A stretch of 64,000 nucleotides of DNA. It comes from Drosophila pseudoobscura (taxonomy: Eukaryota > Arthropoda > Insecta > Diptera > Drosophilidae). Every line of letters begins with the position of its first letter. Position 1 is the stretch's first letter. The notes under the pieces are model-generated. The model had not been told where the DNA came from. It did not search any database and saw nothing but the letters and a program-made list of their open reading frames with translations. The position numbers and the translations under genes are program-made. The stretch covers positions 27,404,001-27,468,000 of the forward strand of contig NC_046679.1 of the NCBI RefSeq assembly GCF_009870125.1, read 5' to 3'. Shown in pieces: positions 12,604 to 25,283 of this stretch.

Positions 12604-15600
12604 ATGGTGTCCTTTCCCCCGTTTCGCTTTCGTTGTCCTGCCTGCCAAAATGTAACTGTGTCGAGTGTTGAAAGTTTAGCTGTCATTACGTGTCAGTAAA
12701 CCATGATCAGGCTTCATTCTGATGCCCATTATCATCATAGTCATCTGCTGATGACAACTCCGTCTCTGTTTCGTTTCCCAGTAGTAACCAGGGGTCCAGC
12801 ACCCAGAAGCCAGTAACCAGTGTTCAGTGACCAGTTCACAGCAGAGGCACAGTTGTTGGATCAACAAAGTCCAAGCGAAGGCCCTCTTCCTGCTGCTCCT
12901 GCTGCTGTTGGTCCCCTCTCCAAATGCTAACAATCAACACATCCGTTTCCGTGGAGCATTCAAATTCACAGACGAACAAAGCAGCTCCGCACAGGGACAC
13001 ACAGAGAGAGGGGATGGACTACATCTCGGCCAAGTTGTTGACCAATTGCCTCCACTTAAATTGGAAATTTCACTTTAGCGAGGGCTGGATGGAGAGTTGC
13101 GTAGCTTTCTCAAATGATCTTCATTGAAAGACCTTAGTTTACCGATCGGTTTGGTTAAGATCAGATATGTTTGGGGCTTTCCCTTAATAATTTTAAGCTT
13201 CATCTGTTATCACACAGCGTGTCTTTCTCATTGTTATGGACCTCCTTCCTAAAGGACTCCCTGTCAACGGTTTGTCCCCAAACAAGAGGGCTGGACTACC
13301 GACAACAACAGCAAGATGAGCAGCCACTATCCTCCCGTACAGGCGACATTCAGTAGAACAATTGGCTAACAGGTACAACAGTAACAAGAACACCATAGGG
13401 GATAGGAGAGGAGGTACTACCACCACAGCGGCGGTTAGCTTCCGTTTCACTAACTTTTCGCATAGCGCTTTTTCTGTGTGTTGTAGCCTTTGCCAATTGC
13501 TGGCAGTTTTGTTGCCATGTTGGTTGTCGTTGTTGTAATCCTATTAAAACGCCAGCAAGCTACCTTTTTGCTAGTAGTACGCCTGCCCTTCACCCTCCTT
13601 CAGCTCTTCCAGCTCCTGCTGTTTCAGCTGCTGTCAGGCGCCTTTGTTTGTTGTTTCATTTCAATTCGCCGAAACAAAGACTTAAAGTGCTCATTCACCT
13701 GATTTTCAGGTTTTAGGTAGACAACACTCTTTGCATTCTGCTCGGACCTATTCGCTCCCGAGAGTAGCAAAGGCATTCCGTTCCGTACCGTTCCCTCCCG
13801 GTCATAATTCGCATGTTTATTTAAACCAAAACCAAATGCCTGCCTGGCTTTTGTCTGTTTGTGTGTCTGGCTGTGGAGCTGTTCAGCTTAAATAGGTCTC
13901 AATTTAGCCAGGATTTTCCATTCGATTCCATGATGGAGTTAAGTATGTGCCTGACACACTTTTCACGCTGAAGGACTTAGTCCGGCTGATAGGCATTGGG
14001 CGGCAGAAAAGCCATTAAATAAGCTCATTGATTGATGGCCGGATTAAAGTTTGTTTTTAAATATAACACCCAACTTAATGTAAGTTCTGATTTCAAGTGG
14101 GAATCGGAAATAATCCACAATCAGCGGACGGCAAGAGTCCTCAAAAGCAGTCTGATCCTGTGGCAGAGGTAGGGGTAGGAGATGCCACCTCAATCCGTTC
14201 ACCTTGCTGGCTGCACATAAAAATCTCAAGGATTTTATGCGGAAAGCAATAAATTTGAGCATAGCTCACACAACGTTACTTCCGCTATTTATGGCCGTTT
14301 CCAGCAACAGTTTCCATATGCTGGCGCCCCATCCGATCACCCGATAGCGCCATACCACGGAGCCATTTTCAATATCCTTTAGCCCCAGACCCTCGCCTCG
14401 CCTCGCATCGCATCGCATAGCAGCCTTATTTATTGAAATATTCGCTGCTTTCGTTTCGCTTAGCTCTTGGAAAAGTTTTAAGCCATTTCGATTGTGTCCT
14501 TGAGGCACTAGGCTAGCGCTAGGCGCCTCCGCATTGTTTCCGTTGGCTCGTAGGCGGAGAAGCATGACAAGGCCAAGTCCTTGACCCCCGCCGGGAGGGA
14601 AATATTCCCATTCGGGTGTAGCCACATCCAGACAAATTGTCGTAAAAACTCAGCAATAATCGTCAGCATCAAGTCAGTCGATTGGGTACCTAAACCCAGG
14701 TCCCGAAGACTTCCCCGTCCCCAAAAAATATTGCATTCACTTTGGCCTAATAGAGAAATAGCCGTAAATTCTGTTGCCACTCATTGTGCAGATGGCACGT
14801 CTGTGTGGGGCTATTGATATATTTGGCTCGGTGTGGCTGTGTGGCCAGCAGAGAAATCACGTCTTGGCCATGTTGCAGGACGTATGTTTACGGCTGCATC
14901 TTAAACTCTTTAAACCATAAATAGCCGAAGAACTTTCTCATTTAGCTGCTGGCCATAAAGGAAAGAACCCCTTCCATCGAATGGAGTTGTAGTTATCTAT
15001 TGCCAAATTTTCTACACGTTTCTGGATATTTACGTTGCCTCTCACAGGACACACTCGTCAGCAAAAGTGTGGAGCAGTTGTGGGGCACTAAAGGCTAGTG
15101 CAAAAGACTTTATATTGGAAGAGCTTTGCATACCTGCCTTTTCGCAATTTGTGGAAGAGTGTAATTGAAATGGGCGCCGTTCGCAACACGAATTCAATTG
15201 AAAAGGCAAACAAATCAGAAAGCGGCAGAGGCACGACATTAGCGATGCCTGCCCCCATCGCCAAAAGCTGCCCAAATGGCATGAAACTATGTCGATGGCC
15301 GTTGTCACTGTCGATGATGTCGGTGGTCTGAGGATGGGGCTTAACCTGGGGCTGGTACTGAAGCCGAGTCTGAGTCTTGCCGGAAGCCAAACGAAAAACA
15401 TTTCTAATTTCAGTCCTGATGTTGATGAATGGCAATAGACAAGAGAGCAGGTGGCAAGAGCAGTGCCAGCCACGTTCACGTTCACGTCCACGGAACCGGC
15501 TAAAATGCGACAACAAGCTTGGTGGACAGACAGACGGGCAGACGCACAAATAGATGTGGACACGGAAGCGGCGACGATGGGTAGGTAGCTAAATGTCAAT

Positions 15601-16441
15601 TGTCGGGGGCAAAAGTTTGCCCGATGGGAATGGGAATAAGAGTGGCAGTTGGAGTGGGAAAGACCATCATTTGTCCAGGACGCCTCGCGGTGACATGCTG
15701 CAGATACGTCAGCGCCGGGACTTCAGCGCCGAGAATGCTGATGGGTGGATGGGTGGATGGGCGGGGAGATGTCTTGAAAATTTCGCATGGCTTTGGCACG
15801 CATTGTTGGCGGCTTGTTATGGATTCGGTGTGGCGCGTGTTCAGCTTTTGTCTCCTATACTCGGGGAGATACCCGAGAATACCCGAGGAATATCCATGAG
15901 TTTGTCGGCAGCAATTACCGTTGATCTCAAGTGTTTTTTATCGCCGCGCGTCCTGCCTCGTTGTTATGACATCAGTTGGCACGTATTCCCACGTCCAAGC
16001 CATCGCATTCAATTTGCTTGATTTTATTTCCGCTTCGTTTTCGCGCTGTCCTGTGCCGTCCTGTCCCTGCGCCCATAACGGGGCAACTGAAAGGACGAAT
16101 GATGGCACCGAACCTCCTCTGGTCATTTGATAGTCCATTTCCATTCTGATTTCGAGTCCATGTCCGTGTCCTTCCCCCAAAAACTTATCTTTGATTTCTG
16201 TCGTTGCTGCTGCTGCTGCTGCAACTGCAGCTTAAGTGTGCAATTTGATTTGATTTTTGCCCAATTTTTTGAACAGGTCCTTAAGGCCCACTGCCAACCG
16301 TTGCCGTTGCCGTTGCCCCACCCCACCACCCTTTTCTCCTCTGTTCGACCTTGTTTGGCACTAAAACTGCCACAAAATTGACATTTTGTTTAATATTCTC
16401 GAGTGTGTTTTGTGCTATGTTTTCGGTGCCTGCAGGGTAAA

Positions 16442-16469
16442 ACTGGAACTGGTACTGGTACTGGTACTG
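16442..16469. repeat. Short tandem repeat ctggta/ctggaa
   Basis: About four to five six-base units of ctggaa and ctggta in a row. Simple repeat with no evident role. Confidence 0.8.
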
Positions 16470-18676
16470 TCAGTGCAGGCAGCCAGGATGTGGATGTGGG
16501 CCGTTGTGTCGATTGCGTTTGTGTTTGTGCAGCAGCAGGATATGAATTGCCGGGCGATTGGCGGAGAATTGCATTCGAAACTGTGCCACGTGGCCAATCA
16601 TGGTGCGGGGGGGCTGGCAGTGGGAGCATGTCTGAATGCACTCTCCCGATACCATTTAGGCAGCAACGATTGTTAGTGAAAAAGTGTCAGTGTAATGTAA
16701 TACAATTTGCCCCGAATGCATGTTATCGTGTTAAATATTTTAGCATGTGCATAAAGTGGAATAAATCAATCATGTTTAACCCATTAATGTCAGTTCGAAT
16801 GGGCGCTGAAATGAAATAAAATCTGATCAAATATGAAAAAACTTCACTTCCACTTCCATATGGAATGTCCCTTTTAACCAGACTCACTTAGCAGTCGCTT
16901 TATTAGTCAGAAACCCTCTATTTGGCGAAGGGACACACGGAATGACCTGCCTTTGGTCCTTGGGAATAAACAGACAAGATGTCAACCAATGTCTAAGGAC
17001 ACTTCGGGACACATTTGAGTGGGGGTTGGTGGATTTTGCTTTCACTTTCAGCTGCCGTACCGCCTCCAGTCCATGGAAAAAGAGACCACACAAAAAAATA
17101 AGAGAACTGGCAGCTTAAATATGGCGGCAGGATTCCATTGTCAGCGCCTCGAAATCCGCAACTATTTCATTTCATTTAATTTGATTTATTTGCTGTATTT
17201 TTATTCTGTTTTGGTTTTTGCCACTGTGTGTGTGTTGTGTGTGTATCCCCACTCAATTTTCGGTGGAATGCAGCTAAGGAACGCCCCCATTCGGAAGCAG
17301 ACCTCCTTGGAGCTCTTAATGAAAACACAAATCCAAATTCGGTCCTTGAGATGTGCGCTAGCGCCACGTCCTTGAGCCATAAAGCCTAAACACAGCTTGA
17401 ATAGAAACCGGGGGAGAGACAGAAGAATTTTGTGTGTTAATACCAAATGGGAGAACAAGTATAATTTCTATCTCAAAGATTAAAGCCATAAATTGGGGTA
17501 GTACCAGAGCAAAGGATCATAGTGCCACAAATAAAAAAGTGAGAGGTCTAAGTGTTAGAGTCCGCCGTCTTTAATTATAATTTAATAGTCCACTTAGGAG
17601 TTGAGCGGTTGAATTATACTTTACTCTCATGGAAAAACACTTAAAGTTGTTTGGCTATTCCATCGATTGAATAATTTCATAATCCTAAGGAAGCCTCTGC
17701 AATCCTTTTCTCTTTCAAGTTTATGAAGTGTCTGCATGTTGTCAATTCTTCACCGTTTTCACAGCTCTTTCCAGGCCCAACGAAAGAACCTTAAATTCCA
17801 AGCAAATTTGCCTCCAGAGGAAGAAGGCAAGGCATTTTTATGTGGGATCTTCGTGGTTTTACTTGGGGATGGAATCAATGCTATCAAGCAACGGACATAC
17901 ATACACCACACAACTGACTTCGGGTCGCTTAATAACATAACGCATACGCCACGTATGCACACATGAACAGCTTCAGATTCGCCTGCTCTCCAATCTTTTG
18001 AAAGGTTTTCGGTTAAAATACTTTACATATTTTTAACGCACAAAGTATGTATCGCCTGGCGCCTGGAGGCGAGCCATTCGAGTATGCCACTCTGTGTGGC
18101 ATGGCTTTGTTGCGGGAGGATTATTCTAGTGGAAACTGTAGGGTGAATCGGGAGTCATTGTTGGCTGGGTTATGAGTACTCAAGATAGTTGAGTATTTCA
18201 TTGTGCTTCAGTGTCTATTGATTTCTTCAGCTACTTGAGATGCATGAAATATTTGTAGTCTTTCAGTCATTTGGCTTATTGCAGAATATGTTGATTAAAC
18301 TGGGATAAAAGATCCATCAAATAAATACAAATCTCGTATCACGGTGCTTGTGGTTCTGTTCCACCCAAACAGATCCAGTGATTTTTCTCATGCTTTCTCA
18401 TCGTCACGGATCCAGATTTAGACCCTTTTTCTGAACACCATTCGCAAATTTGATTGATGATTCCAAATGATATTGTTTGGAGCAACATAATACAGCGGCA
18501 AATGGCTTTCCGGGGCTGCATTTTATCATCAGAATGAAAGATTTATGCGATCGATGTATAGATAATTTATTTCGTAGTTATCTAGCAACCCTTTCATTTA
18601 ACGTTAACTCAAAATGATACGGAATAGTTAAATTTAGTCTTTGTTTTTCTAAAAAATACCATACACAATACTCGCC

Positions 18677-19402
18677 ATGGAACAAAATAAAGAGACCGAA
18701 GAAACTTTTGATAACGGGCGAAAACTGTCAACACTGTCCACACGCCCACGACGCACAACACAGTTAAGACGTTCCACATATACGACATACCACAAACCTA
18801 GTCAAAAATATGAAATACCCATCCACAATAAAAATAAATCAGATGTGCTATTACAAAGTCTATGCAAGCGCCACCCGAATGACGCCAAGTATATTGGAGA
18901 CTTTGACAGCACTGAATTTGATAGTGATAACATCTATATATGCAAAGCTAAAGATCCAGATGCACTTGATTTCATTGATCAGCAGCCCAGCTATAGTAAA
19001 TTCAAATCACCCTTGTAAGATTCCCCAACGTATCGGATATAGTAAACATTTATTCTCTACTTACACACAAATTGTCAACAGGGAATCCCAATGTTTGTCA
19101 CGATATAAGGAATGTACAATAAGGTATAATCGTCTGTTCAAGAACGAGATGAGGAAACTCATTGACTACCAGTGTTCCGCCATCGAGGCAGCCTATCTTG
19201 TGCGGTAAGTCATGGAATGTACACAATGCCATAATTATTCTCAATACTCTTCCTTTATAGAGTAATGGCATTTACCACGCTATGGCCACCTTATCACAAT
19301 GAATCGGAAATCGACAGTACATCTCGGAAATTCTTTCGTTTGACCCCAAAAGAGCAAAAGAGGTTCACAAAAATTACTGGTATGCCGTACAAATCAAAAT
19401 GA
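18677..19402 (+). CDS. Compact three-exon gene, unrecognised basic protein of 200 residues
   Basis: Three exons join in frame: 18677-19014, 19082-19204 and 19261-19402. The introns are 67 and 56 bases, with donors gtaaga and gtaagt and acceptors caacag and ttatag. The spliced frame is 201 codons including TGA. Reading straight through gives an early stop, so splicing is required. The N-terminus is Arg/Thr-rich (RPRRTTQLRRSTY). An acidic segment (DFDSTEFDSDN) lies near residues 75-85. The C-terminal third is basic, with RKFFRLTPKEQKRF close to the end. I see no signal peptide, membrane segment or known domain, and codons are more A/T-ending than in the receptor gene. A small nuclear or germline protein is possible but not shown. 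The gene stands alone in a gene desert and could lie inside an intron of a larger gene. Confidence 0.72.
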
Positions 19403-19419
19403 AATGTAATTCCTTAAAT

Positions 19420-19425
19420 ATTAAA
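19420..19425 (+). terminator. Possible poly(A) signal ATTAAA
   Basis: The variant hexamer ATTAAA lies 18 bases after the stop of the 200-residue gene. This is close, but acceptable for a compact transcript. No canonical AATAAA is closer. Confidence 0.35.
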
Positions 19426-21267
19426 GAAAAGAAGCCAAACTTAGGTTTTTTTCTTCAGCGAATACCAATTTATTGCTGTCCAACTGTCTAGAGTCTCCAG
19501 TATTTATTGCATTAATATTCGTACTTCAGTAAAATGCAAAAGAAATAAACAAATTGCACAGACAAAGATCCCAGAGAGCATACAGACAGTGCAGTCCAGT
19601 CCTTGTGTCATTGCAATGCAAAATGTCGCAAAGTTCTTGCCGAGTAGTAGACACTGAAAAAAACTGAATATTTTTACAATTATAATTTATAGAATAGTTG
19701 GGAGTTTATTTGCCACACAGTCAAGAGGCAGGGCAGGCAGGGAAGATAGGGAAAGAGTGGAAATAGTGGAAAAGAGTGGCAAAAACAGTTTCATAAATCC
19801 AGGAACATAAACATTCGCAAGTATTCACTGTATATTCGATCTGCATAAACAGTCTCCATTTCCTGGCAAAGTCATTTACATTGTACGTATTTTGGGGAGA
19901 TCCAACATGGTTTGGTTTCTCTGCTTTTATGCAAAACTGCGCATAACTTTCGGGAGGAGTCTGCCAGACACGGCACACGGAACAAGGAATCCGGGACAGG
20001 GCTTCTGGGATCCATGGTCCGAGGCATCATCAACGCGACCATAATGCTGGCCGCAGCGCGGCGGTCTGTCTGTCAATTGCATTAAATATTAACCCAAAAT
20101 GTTGATAGCCCGCACATATTACAAAACGTGTCGGGGGTCCTTTGAGAGGAGTGGATGTGGCCGGACCAGGAAGAAGAAAAGCGGAAGCTGCATATTAAAA
20201 ATAAAAAATGAATTCCTTTTTGGCGGGGCTTATTTTTGTTAATAAAAAGAAACCAATGAGGGAGAGAGGAAAAGAAGAAAACCCCAAATTTTTCACTTCA
20301 CTGAATTATTCATGAATGCAATTTTTAGCCACAAATAAAATATAAGCAAGCGGAGAAGAATCGTTGGTGTGGCATGCACCAGGCACCAGTCACCAGGGGA
20401 AGGGGAAGGGTAACCACTGCAGCTGTGCCCCGTTGTGTCGTTTCGCGTCGCTTCAGACGACGTTGCAACATTTAGTGTAAATTAAAAGGAAAGCAGTTGA
20501 GGAAAACGAAATTGTGCATGAACTTTTGTGTGAATTATGAAGTCTGTTGTCACATTTGTGCCACAAATATTTGCAAATTTCCGCTCTGTGCTTAATTTTG
20601 TGGAAATATATTTTTTGGTGGCAAACCAACCCAGAGCCCAGCCCATATTTTATATATTTCCAATCGATGGGATTATTTAAAGCATGGCGGAGAAAATCTG
20701 TAACATTTCGTATTAAAAACATATCAATAGCCCTACACCAAAGTGTTTTTCCCCAGAAACTTTGGCTTGCTCGCAAAAACTTTGCCATCGAGCATTTAGT
20801 TCGGTTTTCACCCGCAACTTTTCAGTTTTGCAGCAAGTTGAAAATTTGAATTTCAAATCGGCCTGCAGATCACTCTTCTACAAGTACCCACCCCACCCAT
20901 TGGACTGATACCAAGTTGTACTCAATGGAAACGGGCTGACAAATGACTTTCAGCCAAACTGCAGTGGAAAGTGCAGTGGAAAGCACCATGAATGACATTT
21001 CGGAGCCAAAAGTTTTGCAGGTGTTAAATACGCCTGCAATGGTGTCACCGATCCAGCGATGGCAAGGGAGGTGGGGCGTAGAGGGCATAAAAACAAACAC
21101 GGAAATCATGCACAGCATAAGCACCCATCCGCCTCGAACTTCTGGGGGCATCAAACAAACCGAGAAGAGCCATTAAAATAATCGCTGCAATAACCGCATT
21201 TGGTACAATTTCGTAGTCCTCACCCTTTGTCCCTCTAGTCTTTTCTACCTTTTCGAAGTCAACAGAG

Positions 21268-21330
21268 TGGGGGATTGAGGATGGGGAAACGGTGCTGGGG
21301 GAATGGGGGAATGGGGCTGGGGAAATGGGA
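21268..21330 (+). repeat. G-run cluster with G-quadruplex potential
   Basis: At least seven runs of three or more guanines, separated by short spacers such as aat, aaa and ct, lie within about 60 bases. Such spacing can fold into a G-quadruplex on this strand. Formation in vivo is not shown. Confidence 0.6.
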
Positions 21331-22483
21331 ATGGCGAAATTTGCATGCATAAGTTATGCGGAGTTTTGGGGCTGCAAACGTAACATATTGACACAGTAAA
21401 CTGCTTAGATTGTCAAAGTTCGAGAGGCGGGAGCAAGCAGTAAGCAGCAAGCAGCAAGCAGTCGGCGGCAGTTTAAGGTGCATTCAAGTTTTTGAGAGTG
21501 CGCGCAAACAGTCCGCAAAAATCCTAAAGGGATTGCGTTGCATATTTCTGTCTTTGGGTCGCTTTCCATCGCTGCCATGTGTATTTGTGTGCCAAGCATA
21601 TGCATTGAAGCCAAGTCAGCAGTGCCGTGCCACAGCATGTGTGTGCTTCTTGCAACTCTACAGGCACCGCTCCACACACAGAGGCAAAGTATCAGTAGTG
21701 AAAGAAAATCCATGTCGCTCGGTTTCTCTTTTTGCTATAATGCTCCTCGCTGGATTTGTTTTTACTTTCGTGAAAATTCATACGAAAATGAGAGAGCCCG
21801 AGAGAGCGACAGAATGTTTGCCCGTGAAAGCGCCATTTTAGCCACCGATTTGAGGTGGTTCGTAATTGTCATTCACGAGAGAAAGCCATTGGCAGAGTGG
21901 GGCATGCGCAGAACCATCCATGAGAGAGTCTTCTATAAAATAGTGGGATATTTTATGTTCAAGTTATACTTGGATTTACGAGAATCTGGAACTCTTTTAG
22001 TGAATGCTAATCCCAATTAGAGCTCAATTAGATTAGGTCTAGGATTTCCAGCTGCAAAGTCAATTGGGATGTAGAGTCATAGTTTACCGATGAGCAGGTT
22101 TTAATCTTATTCAAATATAAAGACATATAACTTTTATGGGGTTTACTTTCTTAAAAATAAGAACTTCGAAAAGCGGAGCAATATTTCCCCTCTTTGTCAA
22201 ATACTGGGTACATTTTCCACCCCTTAAATGGAACTTTGTCAAATCCTAACAAGTGCCATGCCCCAAAAACATACTCTCTCTACAAATGAGAGCCCTCTAG
22301 TAGAACTCTCTTGGTGTAGGTCGTAAACAGCTGCAGCTGATGCGGTCCCCTGCGTCCTTCTTCGGCTCTGCCAGCAACAACTACTTGTATACGATGGAGT
22401 ACGGGGTGTAGAGCAGGGCTGTCCACTTTAACGAGCGCACCTGACCAACTGCAGCTTATGTGTTCAGGTTACTTTATCCTCCA

Positions 22484-22524
22484 TACACACACACACACAC
22501 ATACACACACTACACACACACACA
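22484..22524. repeat. Interrupted CA microsatellite
   Basis: Three CA runs are separated by single-base interruptions (atacac, ctacac). Simple repeat. Confidence 0.85.
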
Positions 22525-23703
22525 GTGTACTCTTACAGGAAGAAAGATTTATATTTTGTCACACTTACTTGAAACGACTTTGGCTGCCACTTGTTCTGCG
22601 GTCTATAGCAGGATAGAAATGGAGGTGGAGAGTGAGAAAGGATAGAGGGAGAGAGCTTGATTTTCCTTCCATTGGTTGTGTTCCATCGTCCTGCCATCAG
22701 CATCGTCAACTATATCGTTTTGGTCGCTCAGTCCTCTGTCCTCTGGGATTGCAGTCAGTAACATTTACTTGGCTAGCATTACCTTTCAGCTCTGAGGCCG
22801 TGATGGAGCACCTTAGATGAGAACCCGAACTGGCAGCAGATCCCGCACGATGGCCACGTGAGTCACGCGACCTTCTCTGGGTTTGATGCGGTTTATAATG
22901 TGCATTTCGCCTTGGCTGCCACACGTGAGTGACTTTAAGCTGTGCCAGTCGCGACGTATGGCGTTGGTAATGATGGTTTTGGCCAATGTTCAGCGTGGCT
23001 TATATATGTATATGGTCGCTCCCCGAGAGCATTGATATCCATCCTCCAACCTTCCTGTGTACGCAGTGCACTCTCTTTTCTACTTTTTATGTATAGCTCT
23101 GCCACTTTTCACGTTTTCCCTCGTTTTCTCTTTTAGTTTTTTCTCCTTTTTTATGGGGCACATGACTCAATTATGTTGGATTGACATTTCGCAAAGGTTT
23201 TTCATCAATCAAGTGTGCTTTTTATACAGCACTCCGCTGCCGCTGCTGCTGTGGCTACTGCTTCCATTGCTGCTTGTTTTTGGTGCAACGCGGCGTATAC
23301 GTAATGGCTAACAGCAATTGCTAACATTGCACTTGCAATTTATCGTTTCGTGTATGCGTCTGAATGACCTGAGGAAATAATTCTACCATTCCATGTGGCT
23401 ATATTTATGTACTCTTTCGCTTTGGATTTAATTTCGATTGCATCCTTTGCCCAAGCAATTTATATATTGCCAAGGTGATGTATGCTCTCTGCTGGGGCAA
23501 CCTAAAGAAACTTTAACTGACTTTAAAATTGGCTTAAATATCTGTATATGTTTAAATATTTATGAAATTTCTCACGTAAACCATTAAATTTTCATAATTC
23601 ATACAAATATTTGAACGCAAAATCCGAAGAACCAACCATCATCTTCGCTGACAACTCCACAATGACTTTTCTTCGCTTTCAACCCTAAAGGTTAAACCAT
23701 AGA

Positions 23704-23729
23704 CCCCCACCCCCACTCCCACCCCCACC
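23704..23729 (-). repeat. C-run cluster, G-quadruplex potential on the reverse strand
   Basis: Four C-runs, three of five C and one of three, are separated by one to three bases (cccccacccccactcccaccccc pattern). On the reverse strand this is a textbook four-run G-quadruplex motif with very short loops. Confidence 0.65.
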
Positions 23730-25028
23730 GCATAACTGGCAAGATATTGTTACCTAAACAAACAGAGTGAAAGGAAAAGGAAAACGGGAAAAACCGGAAG
23801 GGAAAATGCAATCACCTGTAACACAAAACTGAATACACAAACAAAACGAAGGGGCGAAAGGAAATATTTATGCCAGACTTTGATGTTGCCAATTGAAGAA
23901 GCCATTGGGTTGAAAACTGAGGACTGAGTATTGAGGATGAGGGCCAAATTGGTGTAAGCGTTCCGTTTTAATGCCTTGATTATGCAACAATTGGGGAGAA
24001 AAATGTAAAAATTAAATGGCAACTGAAGCGATATCTGTGTCTGTGTCTGTGCCTTTAGACGGTAAGAAAGAAAGTTCACCCCTCGATTTTCCACTTTCCC
24101 AATTCCGCTTTTTGTGTTGCTTATTTATGCACATTGCCTGGGCCGCTTTTTCTCTGCCGATTTTCTGTTTCACTTCACATTTTGGGGATTGGGGAAAAGA
24201 GTTAACTAAAGTTTATTGTGGCCCTCTTGTACTGGAAATCGAAATAAAAACTGGGTCTGGGTCTGGGAATGGGGATGGGGTTGTGTCACTAGATGGCAAT
24301 GCGAGTACTACTCCTAAGTTCCATCCTGTCATTTCCTTCTTTTGTTGAATAGTCTATGCCTTGTTCTAGTCGGGTCTTCGCTTGCAATGGGATTGAATGA
24401 ATGAAAGGAAGTACACTTTACACAGAATATGCAAATAACGCTAACAACAATGACTGAAGGCTGTGGACGGGGAGCGGACAGGAGCGGCCATGCCATTAGC
24501 ATGGACTGCACTGACACACAAAAAGCGGAAAATTTTTGGTCCAAAAATATTGGCCATTGTGTGTGGGAGTATAGTAACAAGATATCTAACCAGAATATAT
24601 ATATTATGCAGGCAGTGAAAATGGCGACAATTATGTTTATTGAGAGAGAAAAATGAAGCCAACCAAATAATCGACATCTTTTGTAAGAGTCATTTACTAT
24701 TTATAGTATATAAATATATAGAGCTTACTATACTATAGTATGGAAAGGGTTTAATAGTTGCGGGACACCCCGAATATTCCCTTAAAATTTCTGTCACAAT
24801 TCTAGGGAAAATTTCTTTGGGAAATTCAGATTTCTTTCGATATTTTTCGCTATTTTTGCATTGTTGTAATGCCATCAACTTTTTTCAACTGTCTAAAAAT
24901 ATTCCCCGCTTACACAAAGAAATCCAATTTAAAACCGTCCAATCCTCCATCCACGCAGCTAGTGTATCCAACTTAATCGCTTTTCAATTACTTAACCTTA
25001 ACCACTTAATTTATTCATTGTATTACAG

Positions 25029-25283
25029 GTGTCCAAACTGGCAGCTCGCCCAATCAGCGTGCCAAATCCCGACGAGTCCACCGTTCGCGAGTCGGGGGCT
25101 AACAAAAAAGGTAACACAAAAACACATCTGCCAGATGGCTGGTGGAAACTCGCACCCCGCGGGCATCAGGAAGTAGCAACACCCTACCCTTCCGCCCAAC
25201 ACTTAGCGTTCGACATTCTCTCATTGTGTGCGAGGGCTACGTCATCGTTCGCTTCGACGCCATTAATCCACGTGAAATGAAAG
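25029..25283 (+). CDS. Candidate internal or terminal exon of an unidentified gene (partial)
   Basis: The interval is preceded by a strong acceptor: a cttaac branch-like site and T-rich tract ending tattacag. It is followed by a strong donor (AAAG|gtgagc). One frame is open from 25029 and stops at 25278-25280, reading SKLAARPISVPNPDESTV and on. A second frame is open from about 25136 through the donor, with VIVRFDAINPREMK near the end. A donor-like gtaaca at 25111 and an acceptor-like ctgccag ending at 25134 split the interval, but they are only 24 bases apart, too short for a fly intron. They may instead be alternative boundaries of two exon forms. I do not recognise the protein. It is most likely part of a gene with long introns. 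Confidence 0.35.

Larger units (their letters stand above)
10092..18676. other. Long non-coding stretch, no gene seen
   Basis: Long frames occur on both strands, for example around 15042-15599 and 15593-16021, but they overlap in opposite directions and show no domain, consistent start or splice logic. The tract includes a CT run (10138-10152), a CA run (10216-10234), an AGTCCG array (12580-12603) and a TGGTAC array (16442-16469). It is probably intergenic or intronic DNA with possible enhancers, none of which I can define. Confidence 0.6.
19403..25028. other. Non-coding stretch with G-rich and CA tracts
   Basis: No gene is supported. Notable tracts are a G-rich run (21268-21330), CA runs (22484-22524) and a C-rich run (23704-23729). 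Frames such as 21538-22020 lack any recognisable domain and overlap other frames of similar length. Confidence 0.6.

Noticed and set aside
12827..13078. Frame with an apparent signal peptide (leucine run) and polar tail
   Set aside because: No ATG, and the leucine run is a CTG repeat. A spliced upstream ATG exon was not found, though this remains a faint possibility.
15042..15599. 185-codon minus-strand frame, with overlapping 153-codon and plus-strand frames
   Set aside because: No recognisable family, no supporting start or splice sites, and mutually overlapping frames on both strands suggest chance in GC-richer DNA.
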